Shown here: positions 56,773-64,000 of the stretch, one piece after another | Layout of the letters: each line of letters opens with the position of its first letter | Numbering within the stretch: the stretch's first letter is position 1 | DNA from: a virus | DNA length: 64,000 nucleotides | Virus record (IMG/VR): IMGVR_UViG_3300042691_029205 | Coordinates: 1 to 64,000 of that record | Strand: one strand, 5' to 3' | Made by a program: the position numbers and the translations under genes | The notes under the pieces: generated by a model | What the model was told of the DNA's origin: nothing | The model's database searches: none | Seen by the model: the letters and a program-made list of their open reading frames with translations, nothing else

Positions 56773-57138
56773 GTGAGTAGTCCAGAAATCCAATCTTTTA
56801 CAATTGGTGACAAAGTTGTCCCGAAAACGATTGGTTTTCCAGGTGTTGGAATGATAGTTGGTATTATTCATGGTACGGTATATTCCGCGTATAGCGGGGA
56901 CTATATGCCTAAGTTGTGGACTGTTAAATATCCAAATTGGGCAGAAGAAATTGTATGTATTATTCTTTTCGACCAAGAAAGAAAACCGTGTACAAAGGAA
57001 GAGTTTAGGACTATTTTTCCTTTAAATCTTTACCCTAGTATGTCTTATGATGATTTAATCCCTAGTAAACTTATAGCCTATCCGTTTAAAGACCTTTTTT
57101 TGTTTGAAAAATTCGAGGAGTATATTAATGAAGAATAA
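56773..57138 (+). CDS. hypothetical protein with SH3-like start (121 aa)
   Basis: FTIGDKVVPKTIGFPGVGMIVGI is the pattern of short beta barrels. The start is GTG. The last 11 bases overlap the secreted protein gene. Not recognised. Confidence 0.6.
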   Translation: MSSPEIQSFTIGDKVVPKTIGFPGVGMIVGIIHGTVYSAYSGDYMPKLWTVKYPNWAEEIVCIILFDQERKPCTKEEFRTIFPLNLYPSMSYDDLIPSKLIAYPFKDLFLFEKFEEYINEE

Positions 57139-58327
57139 TATTTTAGCCGCCATTTTAATGCTATTAGTATTGTTTACCGCAGATTTAGCAGCCCAAGTAC
57201 CTGAAATCCCAGGATTAAAGTATGATGGCTGCTTTCAATTAACTGATAAGAGTACAGATCGTAATTTACCTACTAAGGTTGGTTGGAATTGGGGGTGTGG
57301 TTATGTAAAAGACGGTTATTATTTTGCGGGAAACCGCACTAACCAATATAATGCGGGCTTTTTAATTCCTAGCGAGCTATCTCAAAACTTGCCGGTTTAT
57401 AACCCACTTTCTAAGGTATCGACGCTAAACGCCCCAAAGGTAGAGCGTTCGACAGATTGGACTCCTAGTGTGCCGCTGGATAAAGTTGATGATTTTATTC
57501 CTGCTACTTCTATTGAGATTACTTCTTTTTTCTTACTCAATAATAAATTAGGCACTAGTGTAAACCGCTTCTATAACGTAGGCAACTATAAATGGCCATT
57601 TTTGTGGGTTGATGGAGTTGGATATAGTTCTAGCATTGATCCTATCTATACTGGCGGCTATGTATTTGAGTTTCCAATTGAACATAGAAAATATACTGGT
57701 CGTTTTGGTTGCGGTAATAATAGAACCGGCAACGGTATTCAACAGCCTGTCTTGTGGACATTTGATGTTGTTCAAGATAATATGCAACTTAGCCATAGAC
57801 TTGGCCCCACTAAGCATTTTTATGAATGTATAGACGCGGCTGGTAATGTTACCTTGAAGGAAAAAGTACCTGATCTATCATCCGTCCCACCAACACTTGA
57901 GATTGATGGATATACAGTATGTTGTCAAAGTCAAATAACCGGAGCATGTGCTTTGGGTGACAATGTATATTTTATTGGCTTGAAAGGCACTGGATTCGGC
58001 TGGTACGGTAATCCGCAGTTTACATATAACGGCAAGTCATATAATGATAAGCGTATGGCTACAAAAGGTTATCATAATGAATTCTATGAATATGCTGTTT
58101 ATGTATATAATACCGAAGACCTTGTAAAGGTTAAGTATGGCGTTTTACAACCAGAAAACATTCAACCAAAGTCTGTAATCAGTCTTAAAACAGTTGTTCC
58201 AGAAGTAGCAACGACCAAGAGTGGTATTTATGCAGATCAAATGAATAATAAGGTTTATGTGACTATTCCTTATATGTTAGCGTCCGGTGTTACTTATCCT
58301 ATTGTATTTGTGTTTTCGGGTATATAA
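57128..58327 (+). CDS. large secreted protein (399 aa)
   Basis: Signal peptide MKNNILAAILMLLVLFTADLAA, cleavage likely near AQ (residue 22-23). The mature part is beta-rich with Gly/Asn loops, several Cys (WNWGCGYV, RFGCGNN, TVCCQS) and FIGLKGTGFGWYG, reminiscent of a beta-propeller but not assignable. A phage protein exported by the host could modify the envelope or be released. GAGGAG precedes the ATG. Confidence 0.65.
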   Translation: MKNNILAAILMLLVLFTADLAAQVPEIPGLKYDGCFQLTDKSTDRNLPTKVGWNWGCGYVKDGYYFAGNRTNQYNAGFLIPSELSQNLPVYNPLSKVSTLNAPKVERSTDWTPSVPLDKVDDFIPATSIEITSFFLLNNKLGTSVNRFYNVGNYKWPFLWVDGVGYSSSIDPIYTGGYVFEFPIEHRKYTGRFGCGNNRTGNGIQQPVLWTFDVVQDNMQLSHRLGPTKHFYECIDAAGNVTLKEKVPDLSSVPPTLEIDGYTVCCQSQITGACALGDNVYFIGLKGTGFGWYGNPQFTYNGKSYNDKRMATKGYHNEFYEYAVYVYNTEDLVKVKYGVLQPENIQPKSVISLKTVVPEVATTKSGIYADQMNNKVYVTIPYMLASGVTYPIVFVFSGI

Positions 58328-58345
58328 AGGAAAGAAGTATAAATT

Positions 58346-59281
58346 ATGCATATCGAACACCAATACTTAAATTTATTACAGCAGATTTTAGATCATGGAA
58401 CCTGGAAAGAAAATCGAACTGGAATTCGTTGTAAGACTATAGCGAATACTATGATACAACATGATATGTCATCAGGTTTTCCTTTAATGACTCATCGAAA
58501 GTTAGCTATACGAAGCACTCTCGTTGAATTGGAAGGATTCCTCAATGGAATTACATCCAAAGAATGGTATCAACAACGCGGCTGTAAATATTGGGATCAT
58601 TGGGCAAATCCAGAGGCTACATTCTATGAATATAAAAAACGTGAACATGATCCAGATTTACCATATCAAACACAAAAAGAGGTCGCCAAAGAAGTAGATG
58701 ATCTTGGTCCAATCTATGGTTTCCAATGGAGAAATTTTGGTTATGATTTTGAAAATTATAGAAAATCTATATGCGACAATCGCGATCAATTATTTACTAT
58801 CTGTAAGTCTCTAAAGGAAAACCCGAATGATCGTCGAATGATTTGTTCTGCCTGGAATCCCACTCAATTACACCTAATGGCGTTGCCACCTTGTCATATG
58901 ACCTGGGGAGTAATTCATATTAATGGCACTTTGAATTTGTGGTGGCTGCAAAGATCGTGTGATTTTATATTAGGAATTCCAGCAAATATTACGTCTTACG
59001 CGGCATTATTACTTATTTTGTGTAAGTTTTCTGGTTTTACTCCTGGTGTTCTAACCGGCTATCTTTGTGATACACATATTTATGAAAATCACCTAGATGG
59101 AGTACAAGAAATATTACGTCGAAAATATGAAATACCATATTATTTACCTAAATTAGAAATAACTAATGATTATCCTCTGGCTTTAAGTAAAGATTGGTTG
59201 AATGTATATTGGACACATAAAGACTATAAATTAAATGATTATCGGCATCTTGATCCTATTAAATTTGAGGTAGCTATATGA
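58346..59281 (+). CDS. thyA: thymidylate synthase (ThyA type, 311 aa)
   Basis: The catalytic ALPPCHMTW places Cys183; DRRM (162-165) binds phosphate; RSCDFILGIPANITSY keeps Asn214, the residue that selects dUMP, where dCMP hydroxymethylases have Asp. N-terminal TGIRCKT and GFPLMTHRK are also family motifs. It methylates dUMP with methylene-tetrahydrofolate, following the dUTPase. AAAGGA precedes the ATG. Confidence 0.93.
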   Translation: MHIEHQYLNLLQQILDHGTWKENRTGIRCKTIANTMIQHDMSSGFPLMTHRKLAIRSTLVELEGFLNGITSKEWYQQRGCKYWDHWANPEATFYEYKKREHDPDLPYQTQKEVAKEVDDLGPIYGFQWRNFGYDFENYRKSICDNRDQLFTICKSLKENPNDRRMICSAWNPTQLHLMALPPCHMTWGVIHINGTLNLWWLQRSCDFILGIPANITSYAALLLILCKFSGFTPGVLTGYLCDTHIYENHLDGVQEILRRKYEIPYYLPKLEITNDYPLALSKDWLNVYWTHKDYKLNDYRHLDPIKFEVAI

Positions 59282-59709
59282 GCCGATCCGACATTGATAA
59301 AATAGACAAAAAAATTGATAAGTATCGCGGCTATATTACTAAGCTCGCTAAGGATAAATATCAATATATCCAGAAGCTCAGTATCCAATGTTATGATTGT
59401 AAAGTTTTTAATAGTCTAGAAGACTGGATATTATTAGAAGCAACTAAAAGTGATTATTTAAACGAAGAAACTATAATTACTAGAACGGAACTAATTTGTC
59501 CTGGTTGTTTTAGTCGCTATCGTATTATAGATAAAAATAAGTTCTTTATAGATAAATGTTTATTTAACAATATACTAGAACACAATCAATATCCTGGCTA
59601 TAGACAACCCTATGTTCGTTACGTAAAACGCAACGGTTTGGATCATTATAAAGAAGGTGACTTTTTTGATCTTAGTGAAAAAACATATAACGAAAGTTAC
59701 TTAAATTAA
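59278..59709 (+). CDS. zinc-ribbon protein (143 aa)
   Basis: A coiled-coil-like start (KIDKKIDKYRGYITKL) and then a CYDC...CPGC zinc ribbon at about residues 38-80. The start overlaps the thyA stop as ATGA. Function unknown. Confidence 0.65.
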   Translation: MSRSDIDKIDKKIDKYRGYITKLAKDKYQYIQKLSIQCYDCKVFNSLEDWILLEATKSDYLNEETIITRTELICPGCFSRYRIIDKNKFFIDKCLFNNILEHNQYPGYRQPYVRYVKRNGLDHYKEGDFFDLSEKTYNESYLN

Positions 59710-60104
59710 TGAAACTAATTATAGCAGGTTCCCGCGATTTTACCGACTATAATCTACTAAAAAGCCGCTGTGATAAATTTATAGCCGCCAACTTGACAAA
59801 ACCCGACGAACAGGTTATAATAGTATCTGGAACGGCAAGCGGTGCAGACAAACTAGGTGAAAAATTCGCAGAAGAAAAAGGCTATTCTATTCTACGTTTT
59901 CCTGCTAATTGGTCCAAATTTGGTCGTAGTGCCGGTTATCGTAGAAATGTTCAAATGGCAGAAAAAGCCACTCATTGTATAGTATTTAGATTAGGAGGTG
60001 CTCGATCTAAAGGTTCTACTCATATGTATAATATTGCTAAATCACATTTCCTTATTACAGAATTGGTAGACATTGATGACTCCACCGCAAACATCTCTTT
60101 CTGA
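59709..60104 (+). CDS. SLOG-family protein (DUF2493/YspA-like, 131 aa)
   Basis: MKLIIAGSRDFTDY, VSGTASGADKLGEKFAEEKG and FPANWSKFGRSAGYRRNVQM are the defining motifs of DUF2493, a Rossmann-like SLOG domain that binds nucleotide-derived ligands. These proteins are common in phages, and SLOG domains sense NAD-related signals in defence systems. The start overlaps the previous stop. Confidence 0.85.
   Translation: MKLIIAGSRDFTDYNLLKSRCDKFIAANLTKPDEQVIIVSGTASGADKLGEKFAEEKGYSILRFPANWSKFGRSAGYRRNVQMAEKATHCIVFRLGGARSKGSTHMYNIAKSHFLITELVDIDDSTANISF
59793..59821 (+). promoter_or_regulatory. intragenic sigma-70-type promoter
   Basis: TTGACA, 17-base spacer, TATAAT inside the SLOG gene; it would drive the sigma-like factor at 60076. 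Confidence 0.78.
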
Positions 60105-60603
60105 ATATGAGTTAATTTCAATTAAACAAATAAAATATTTTTGGAAGCCTTATTATCCTAGACATATGATGGGTATAGACCTAATCAATAAAGTTATAGC
60201 CGCTAATATTAAGGCTGATATGTCTTATGATGACAAATACAATACAGGTTATAAAACATGGCGAAATGTGGTTGCTATTACTGCTATACGAAATTTTTAT
60301 AAAACCACACATAATAAGAAAAATAAAACCATTAGTTTAAATCAGGTTAAAAACTCAGAAGAAGTGAAGTTAGATATTGGTTATCGCGATTTATCGGAAG
60401 AAATAGTAGCCGCCGAAGAGTTGATTGATAAAACACTAAATGATACCGAAAAAGACTTATTATATCGCCGATGTTATAAAAATCAAAGCTATCGCGAAAT
60501 AGCCGAGTCCTATAAAATTAGTAAACAGCGTGTTGCACAAAAAATATCTAAAATAGAGAGGAAGTTACATGAAGCCGCAAATAGTGATAACAATCAATCA
60601 TAA
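60076..60603 (+). CDS. sigma-70-like factor (175 aa)
   Basis: The N-terminal half (about 20-90) has YKTWRNVVAITAIRNFYK, compatible with sigma region 2. The C-terminal half reads LNDTEKDLLYRRCYKNQSYREIAESYKISKQRVAQKISKIERKL (key parts: YREIAESYKISKQRVAQKI), a region 4 helix-turn-helix. A phage sigma would redirect host RNA polymerase, and the AACGGTG-TATWAT motif is a possible target. The ATG at 60076 lies within the end of the SLOG gene. Confidence 0.68.
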   Translation: MTPPQTSLSEYELISIKQIKYFWKPYYPRHMMGIDLINKVIAANIKADMSYDDKYNTGYKTWRNVVAITAIRNFYKTTHNKKNKTISLNQVKNSEEVKLDIGYRDLSEEIVAAEELIDKTLNDTEKDLLYRRCYKNQSYREIAESYKISKQRVAQKISKIERKLHEAANSDNNQS

Positions 60604-60931
60604 CGATGATGCCGATGTTGCGTTTATTAGTGATAATTTTTCACAAGATGATGCAGAACAAATTGGTACTATGATAGCAATGTTGAGTTGTGGAATGTAT
60701 AATGATGTATTCTTAAAATCAATTCAAAAGTTATTTAGCCACGATCAATATAAAGAGTTTAGCGAAACCGTCTTTAAAACATGGAAAGAGGAAGAGACAG
60801 AGATACACACAGCTTTGTTCTCCTTTGAGAATCAAGGAAACTACAATGAGGAAGACGAAGAAGAACCAATGGTAAGACCAGATGACCTACCATATGCCCC
60901 GCCACTACCAGGAGATACATCTCATGAATAA
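60569..60931 (+). CDS. hypothetical acidic protein (120 aa)
   Basis: Acidic, with a Pro/Glu-rich C-terminus (EDEEEPMVRPDDLPY). GAGG precedes the ATG. Not recognised. Confidence 0.6.
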   Translation: MKPQIVITINHNDDADVAFISDNFSQDDAEQIGTMIAMLSCGMYNDVFLKSIQKLFSHDQYKEFSETVFKTWKEEETEIHTALFSFENQGNYNEEDEEEPMVRPDDLPYAPPLPGDTSHE

Positions 60932-61367
60932 AGAATATAAGTTTATATGGCAACATTGTAAAAATCCTTTTTTATTTAAAAAAGACTATGGACAAACTAT
61001 ATTATTAAGTGCAGACAATCTAGATGAAGCATTACCAGAATTACCAGAAGAGGAAATATCCGCCGACAGCGAAGACCATGAAATGGTTGGCGGTATGATT
61101 TATACTCCATTAGGTGTACTTCCAATTACAGAACATACAGATATGTTCAAACTTTTTAATTTTTGGATGTGTCACACTAATTTTAATATTAGCCGCAATG
61201 TTTTTAATATTGTTTGTAAAACCCAAGGCGTAGAAGCGGCCCATGTCTTTAGTAGATATAGGTTTAGGATTGCAATTGGCAAGGCTTTTGATTTTAAACC
61301 AACCCGCATCAAAATACAAGATTCTATCAAAAAATATCTAGAAAGCCGCCAAAATAAAACTGAATAG
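60924..61367 (+). CDS. hypothetical protein (147 aa)
   Basis: Contains GVLPITEHTDMFKLFNFWMCHTNF and a basic C-terminus. It precedes the ClpP-like protease and may cooperate with it, but no motif is known. GGAGA precedes the ATG at 60924. Confidence 0.6.
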   Translation: MNKEYKFIWQHCKNPFLFKKDYGQTILLSADNLDEALPELPEEEISADSEDHEMVGGMIYTPLGVLPITEHTDMFKLFNFWMCHTNFNISRNVFNIVCKTQGVEAAHVFSRYRFRIAIGKAFDFKPTRIKIQDSIKKYLESRQNKTE

Positions 61368-61392
61368 TGTATTAATATCGGGAGGACTTCTT

Positions 61393-62079
61393 ATGTATGA
61401 TCCCGATATACACGAAATTCAGGAACACGGACTGGATATTTCTAGTCGCTCTATCTATTTATCGACTGAAAAAGATACGGAAAACTCAATCAACTTTCAG
61501 TCTATGTATCGATTTATTAAGAATTTAAAATTTTTAGATTCAATAAATCACGATCCTATTATATTCTATGCTGGTTCTGCTGGAGGGGACGTAGAATATG
61601 GATTTGGTATGTATGATGCTATAAAATTAACCAAATCTCCGGTAATATTTGTTGGTATAGGTGAAGTATGTTCTATGCTAACGATCATTATGCAGGCTGC
61701 TAATCTAAGACTTATTACTGAAAATACATACTTTTTAATACACGAAGGTCAAATATGTATCAGTGAGTCGGAACCTAAAATAGCTAGTTCCGCCGTTAAA
61801 TCACATAGGCTAACCATTAATAAATTCTATGATATTTATTTGTCGCGTTGTATGAACGGGTTGTTTTTCAAAGGTAAAAATGATCGATCTATCAAAAATC
61901 ACCTTAAAAAACAGCTTATGAAGAAGGGTGACTGGTATTTAGAGGCCGAAGAAGTGGTTCATTATGGTTTTGCTGACGGTATTTTAGGCCAAAAGCCATA
62001 TGAATCTATTGAAGATATATTGAAATCGGTGTATAATATTACAGACGACACTACTTTAATAACTAACCAAAAGGAATAA
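61393..62079 (+). CDS. ClpP-like serine protease (228 aa)
   Basis: FYAGSAGGDVEYG, GIGEVCSMLTIIMQAA, YFLIHEGQ and KKGDWYLEAEEVVHYGFADGIL (in part) follow the ClpP fold, giving the triad Ser94, His117 and Asp180. In phages ClpP-like proteases often mature the prohead. The adjacent gene encodes a virion-like protein. GGGAGG precedes the ATG and the degenerate sequence AATAGTGTATTAA (near 61363) recalls the late motif. Confidence 0.82.
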   Translation: MYDPDIHEIQEHGLDISSRSIYLSTEKDTENSINFQSMYRFIKNLKFLDSINHDPIIFYAGSAGGDVEYGFGMYDAIKLTKSPVIFVGIGEVCSMLTIIMQAANLRLITENTYFLIHEGQICISESEPKIASSAVKSHRLTINKFYDIYLSRCMNGLFFKGKNDRSIKNHLKKQLMKKGDWYLEAEEVVHYGFADGILGQKPYESIEDILKSVYNITDDTTLITNQKE

Positions 62080-62083
62080 TATA

Positions 62084-62596
62084 ATGGCTACACATTTTAT
62101 AACAGGATCAGCCCAGGTGCAGGATGGAGGTATGACAATATATGGGGGGACCATCGTTGGTTCCCGTATGTCAACTCGCGGCGTTTCTGAAACTGCCCAA
62201 CTAGGCACGCCAGTATTAACTAGTAGCATGGATAATTTACATGCAGCTATTAGTGGTGGTAATTTCGCCTTAATGACCAAAGGTAAATATGTTGTAAAAC
62301 GAGTTACAACCGAATTGGCTGGTTCTGCAAATACCGCATTGTTATCTGGTTCTAGTGAACATAGCAACCGACGCTCTATTAATTATGCTGAATCGTTTGC
62401 TCAAACCTTTTTACATTCGTTAACTTGGACCTCAGATGCCGAAGGAATGCCAACATTTTCCTTTACTAAGAATACTAGCTCGGCAGCTATCGGTACAGAT
62501 TCCGAAGCAAGAAGTACCCGTACTGCTCCAGGTGAACTTGTCTATGGACTCTCCCAAGGTGCAATTACCGACGATTACAGTGCTAAGACTTCGTAA
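62084..62596 (+). CDS. virion-like protein, possible head decoration (170 aa)
   Basis: Ser/Thr/Gly/Ala-rich, without Cys, with repeated short beta segments (TIYGGTIVGSRM, LTSSMDNLHAAISGG). Strong AAAGGA and a strong terminator directly after it suggest high expression. The position next to a ClpP-like protease fits a capsid or decoration protein; direct evidence is lacking. Confidence 0.6.
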   Translation: MATHFITGSAQVQDGGMTIYGGTIVGSRMSTRGVSETAQLGTPVLTSSMDNLHAAISGGNFALMTKGKYVVKRVTTELAGSANTALLSGSSEHSNRRSINYAESFAQTFLHSLTWTSDAEGMPTFSFTKNTSSAAIGTDSEARSTRTAPGELVYGLSQGAITDDYSAKTS

Positions 62597-62620
62597 TCTT
62601 GTTTTATAGTTAATTTCTAA

Positions 62621-62648
62621 GGGGTTAACACTGTTAGCCCCTTTTTTT
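62621..62648 (+). terminator. Rho-independent terminator
   Basis: GGGGTTAAC-ACT-GTTAGCCCC forms a 9-bp stem (one G:T), followed by TTTTTTT. It ends the transcript of the virion-like gene. Confidence 0.92.
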
Positions 62649-62663
62649 ATATCGGGACTTTCT

Positions 62664-63350
62664 ATGGACACCATGCTGCAATTCATCTTTGATTATTTAA
62701 GTCAAAATCATGCGGCTTCATGGTTTTATCACGTAGTTAGCTTTCTTATTTTTTTAATAGCAGGAGTTAGGTTTATATTATGGCCAGCGGGATTATGGTG
62801 CTGGCAGGCTGGAAAAAGAGTTTATAGTTTTTTCACAGGTATTAACGACACTGTTCAAACTGTAATTTTCTTAAAAAAAGAACTACAACCAAATGGTGGC
62901 TCTACATTAAAAGATTCAATCAATAGAATAGACAATGAAATTCGGAATATCAAACATTTGGTTACTTATAGCTGTGCTAAACAAGGGGCTTTTTTTGACT
63001 TTTTAGGCTATGTAGGCAACGATGGCATCGGCCTATTTGAAGCTAATTCAGAAGGAGAATGTGTACATGCCAGCCCTAAGTATTACGAAATCACAGGTTC
63101 TACCGAACAAGACGTTACAGGAAACGGCTGGATTAATTTACTAGATGAAAAGGATCGAGATAGAGTATATAATGAATGGTCTGCATGTATAGCACAAAAA
63201 AGACCTTTTATTATGGAATACAATATAATAAATAGAAAAACAAACGAACAAATCTCAGTATCGTGTTATGCAAAGCCCTTAGTCGAACAAGGTAAATTTC
63301 TAGGATATATTGGCGGACTAAGGAGATTATCATGTCAAAGTGCTACGTAA
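62664..63350 (+). CDS. membrane-anchored PAS-domain protein (228 aa)
   Basis: Two hydrophobic helices near the N-terminus (about 20-50), a coiled coil with NRIDNEIRNIKHLV, and then a PAS fold (about 110-225): GIGLFEANSEGECVHASPKYYEITG, WINLLDEKDRDRVYNEW and SVSCYAKPLVEQGKFLGYIGGL (each in part). There is no output domain such as a kinase. It may sense the membrane or redox state and could act in lysis timing; that is inference. Confidence 0.78.
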   Translation: MDTMLQFIFDYLSQNHAASWFYHVVSFLIFLIAGVRFILWPAGLWCWQAGKRVYSFFTGINDTVQTVIFLKKELQPNGGSTLKDSINRIDNEIRNIKHLVTYSCAKQGAFFDFLGYVGNDGIGLFEANSEGECVHASPKYYEITGSTEQDVTGNGWINLLDEKDRDRVYNEWSACIAQKRPFIMEYNIINRKTNEQISVSCYAKPLVEQGKFLGYIGGLRRLSCQSAT

Positions 63351-63964
63351 GCTATGAACAAGCCGAAAGAATAATTAGCGAGGGAGATATTCTTCTCTTT
63401 AGACACACTGGACCTCTTTCTACGCTGGTTAGCTCAGTTACCGACAGTCCATACAGCCACGTTGGGTTAGCCTCTTGGAGTGATTCTGTACTTGAATGCG
63501 TGGAGTTTCGCGAATGGGTTGGGAGTCGGGCGATTAATTTGCAAAATTACGTAAAAAATTACCCAGGGGAGCTTGACATTTTCACGCCTCATAGATATAG
63601 TATTATTACTCACTTCGATTGTTCGACAAGAACGAGAACGGAAGAAAGAGTTTTTTTCAAAGGTAAAAAGATTACTAATGAGTTTCGCTGCCTAACTGGT
63701 ATTCCGTATGGCTGGAAAAGAATTTGGCAGATTTTTTCCCGCAAGACCTATCGAATATTTTTCCCTTATAAAAACGAATTCTCAGACGAATTGGCAGATA
63801 AAATAATATATCCAATCTGTTCTTCGGCGGTAGCATACTGTTATAATAAACACTACGTCGATTTAGTTCGATGTAAAATGGACGAGTTGGTTACACCTGG
63901 GGAAATAGCTAAGTCTTCTACGTTGAATTATATTGCGACTATATCTAAAAATGAAACAAACTAG
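63332..63964 (+). CDS. YiiX/permuted NlpC-P60-like hydrolase (210 aa)
   Basis: EGDILLFRHTGP, DSPYSHVGLAS (His43) and PICSSAVAYCY (Cys163) appear in the order His then Cys that marks circularly permuted papain-like (YiiX/YebB) hydrolases. They cleave amide or ester bonds of peptidoglycan or lipids. It overlaps the PAS gene and follows AAGGAG, so the pair may act together at the envelope. Confidence 0.75.
   Translation: MSKCYVSYEQAERIISEGDILLFRHTGPLSTLVSSVTDSPYSHVGLASWSDSVLECVEFREWVGSRAINLQNYVKNYPGELDIFTPHRYSIITHFDCSTRTRTEERVFFKGKKITNEFRCLTGIPYGWKRIWQIFSRKTYRIFFPYKNEFSDELADKIIYPICSSAVAYCYNKHYVDLVRCKMDELVTPGEIAKSSTLNYIATISKNETN
63573..63601 (+). promoter_or_regulatory. intragenic sigma-70-type promoter
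   Basis: TTGACA, 17-base spacer, TATAGT inside the YiiX-like gene, towards genes beyond the window. Confidence 0.6.
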
Positions 63965-64000
63965 TTTTATAGACGAACAGTACAAAAACATGATATATAC
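63951..64000 (+). CDS. partial gene at the window end
   Basis: ATG overlapping the end of the YiiX-like gene opens a frame reading MKQTSFIDEQYKNMIY that runs off the window. Too short to identify. Confidence 0.5.
   Translation, partial: MKQTSFIDEQYKNMIY

Noticed and set aside
58346-59281. Deoxycytidylate hydroxymethylase instead of thymidylate synthase
   Set aside because: The position that selects the base is Asn (Asn214), as in thymidylate synthases, not Asp.
1-64000. CRISPR array or insertion sequence
   Set aside because: No regularly spaced direct repeats with unique spacers and no transposase were found; the nine boxes are kilobases apart.

Overview
The window is an AT-rich stretch (GC content looks like the mid-30s per cent by eye) carrying about 115 tightly packed genes, all on the + strand. 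Most genes are small, many overlap as ATGA or TAATG, and most have a clear AAGGA/GGAG ribosome-binding site. Virion-type proteins, nucleotide-metabolism enzymes, RNA-repair enzymes, two single-stranded-DNA-binding proteins, homing-type HNH nucleases and a tRNA cluster point to the interior of a large tailed-phage genome. No terminase, portal, major capsid, helicase or DNA polymerase was recognised, so the phage genome is clearly larger than this window. Near-consensus TTGAC(A/T)-16/17-TATAAT promoters suggest early transcription by a host sigma-70 polymerase. Lipoprotein signals fit a diderm host. The SSB-1 sequence resembles SSBs of Planctomycetes and related phyla, so such a host is possible, but this is a weak inference.

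Layout. 0-8.3 kb: mostly unknown genes, a pyrimidine-dimer-glycosylase-like protein, a YfaP-like domain protein and an HNH nuclease. 8.3-13 kb: a second HNH gene inserted at the head of a macro-domain gene, then an RlaP/YcgL-type nucleotidyltransferase and a Thg1-like 3'-5' polymerase. 13-23 kb: small unknown genes, a DnaJ-like/pseudokinase protein, a vWA protein and a PurA/PurZ-type synthetase. 23.5-29.5 kb: a virion module of related beta-rich proteins and a large fibre. 29.8-35.6 kb: lipoprotein, papain-like protease, ATP-grasp ligase, GNAT acetyltransferase, AdoMetDC-like protein, NADAR enzyme, HAD_SAK protein and a secreted zincin. 36-45 kb: a cassette that looks like proteobacterial-phage DNA, a beta-helix protein, a frame-broken phosphoesterase, a BCS1-like AAA protein, MazG, polynucleotide kinase, a second ATP-grasp, an SPFH lipoprotein and a structured RNA region. 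45-54 kb: RNA ligase, methyltransferases, glycosyltransferases, two SSBs, a NadR-like ATPase, the tRNA cluster and an HD hydrolase. 54-64 kb: dUTPase, thymidylate synthase, a sigma-like factor, a ClpP-like protease, a virion-like protein followed by a strong terminator, a membrane PAS protein and a YiiX-like hydrolase.

How the parts may fit together. MazG, dUTPase, thymidylate synthase, PurA/PurZ and HD proteins shape the nucleotide pool. Thg1-like polymerase, nucleotidyltransferase, kinase, HAD_SAK and Rnl5-like ligase form an RNA-repair kit that could maintain the phage's own tRNAs, two of which look degenerate. Macro and NADAR proteins would both remove ADP-ribose adducts. Repeated non-coding elements run through the window: a 19-bp GC-rich box (AGCCCAGCGGCGAYTGAGC) abutting promoters or start codons, hairpins with a third competing arm directly after stop codons, and an AACGGTG-TATWAT motif ahead of virion genes that may be a late promoter. 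Four single-base frame disruptions or overlaps should be checked against reads.
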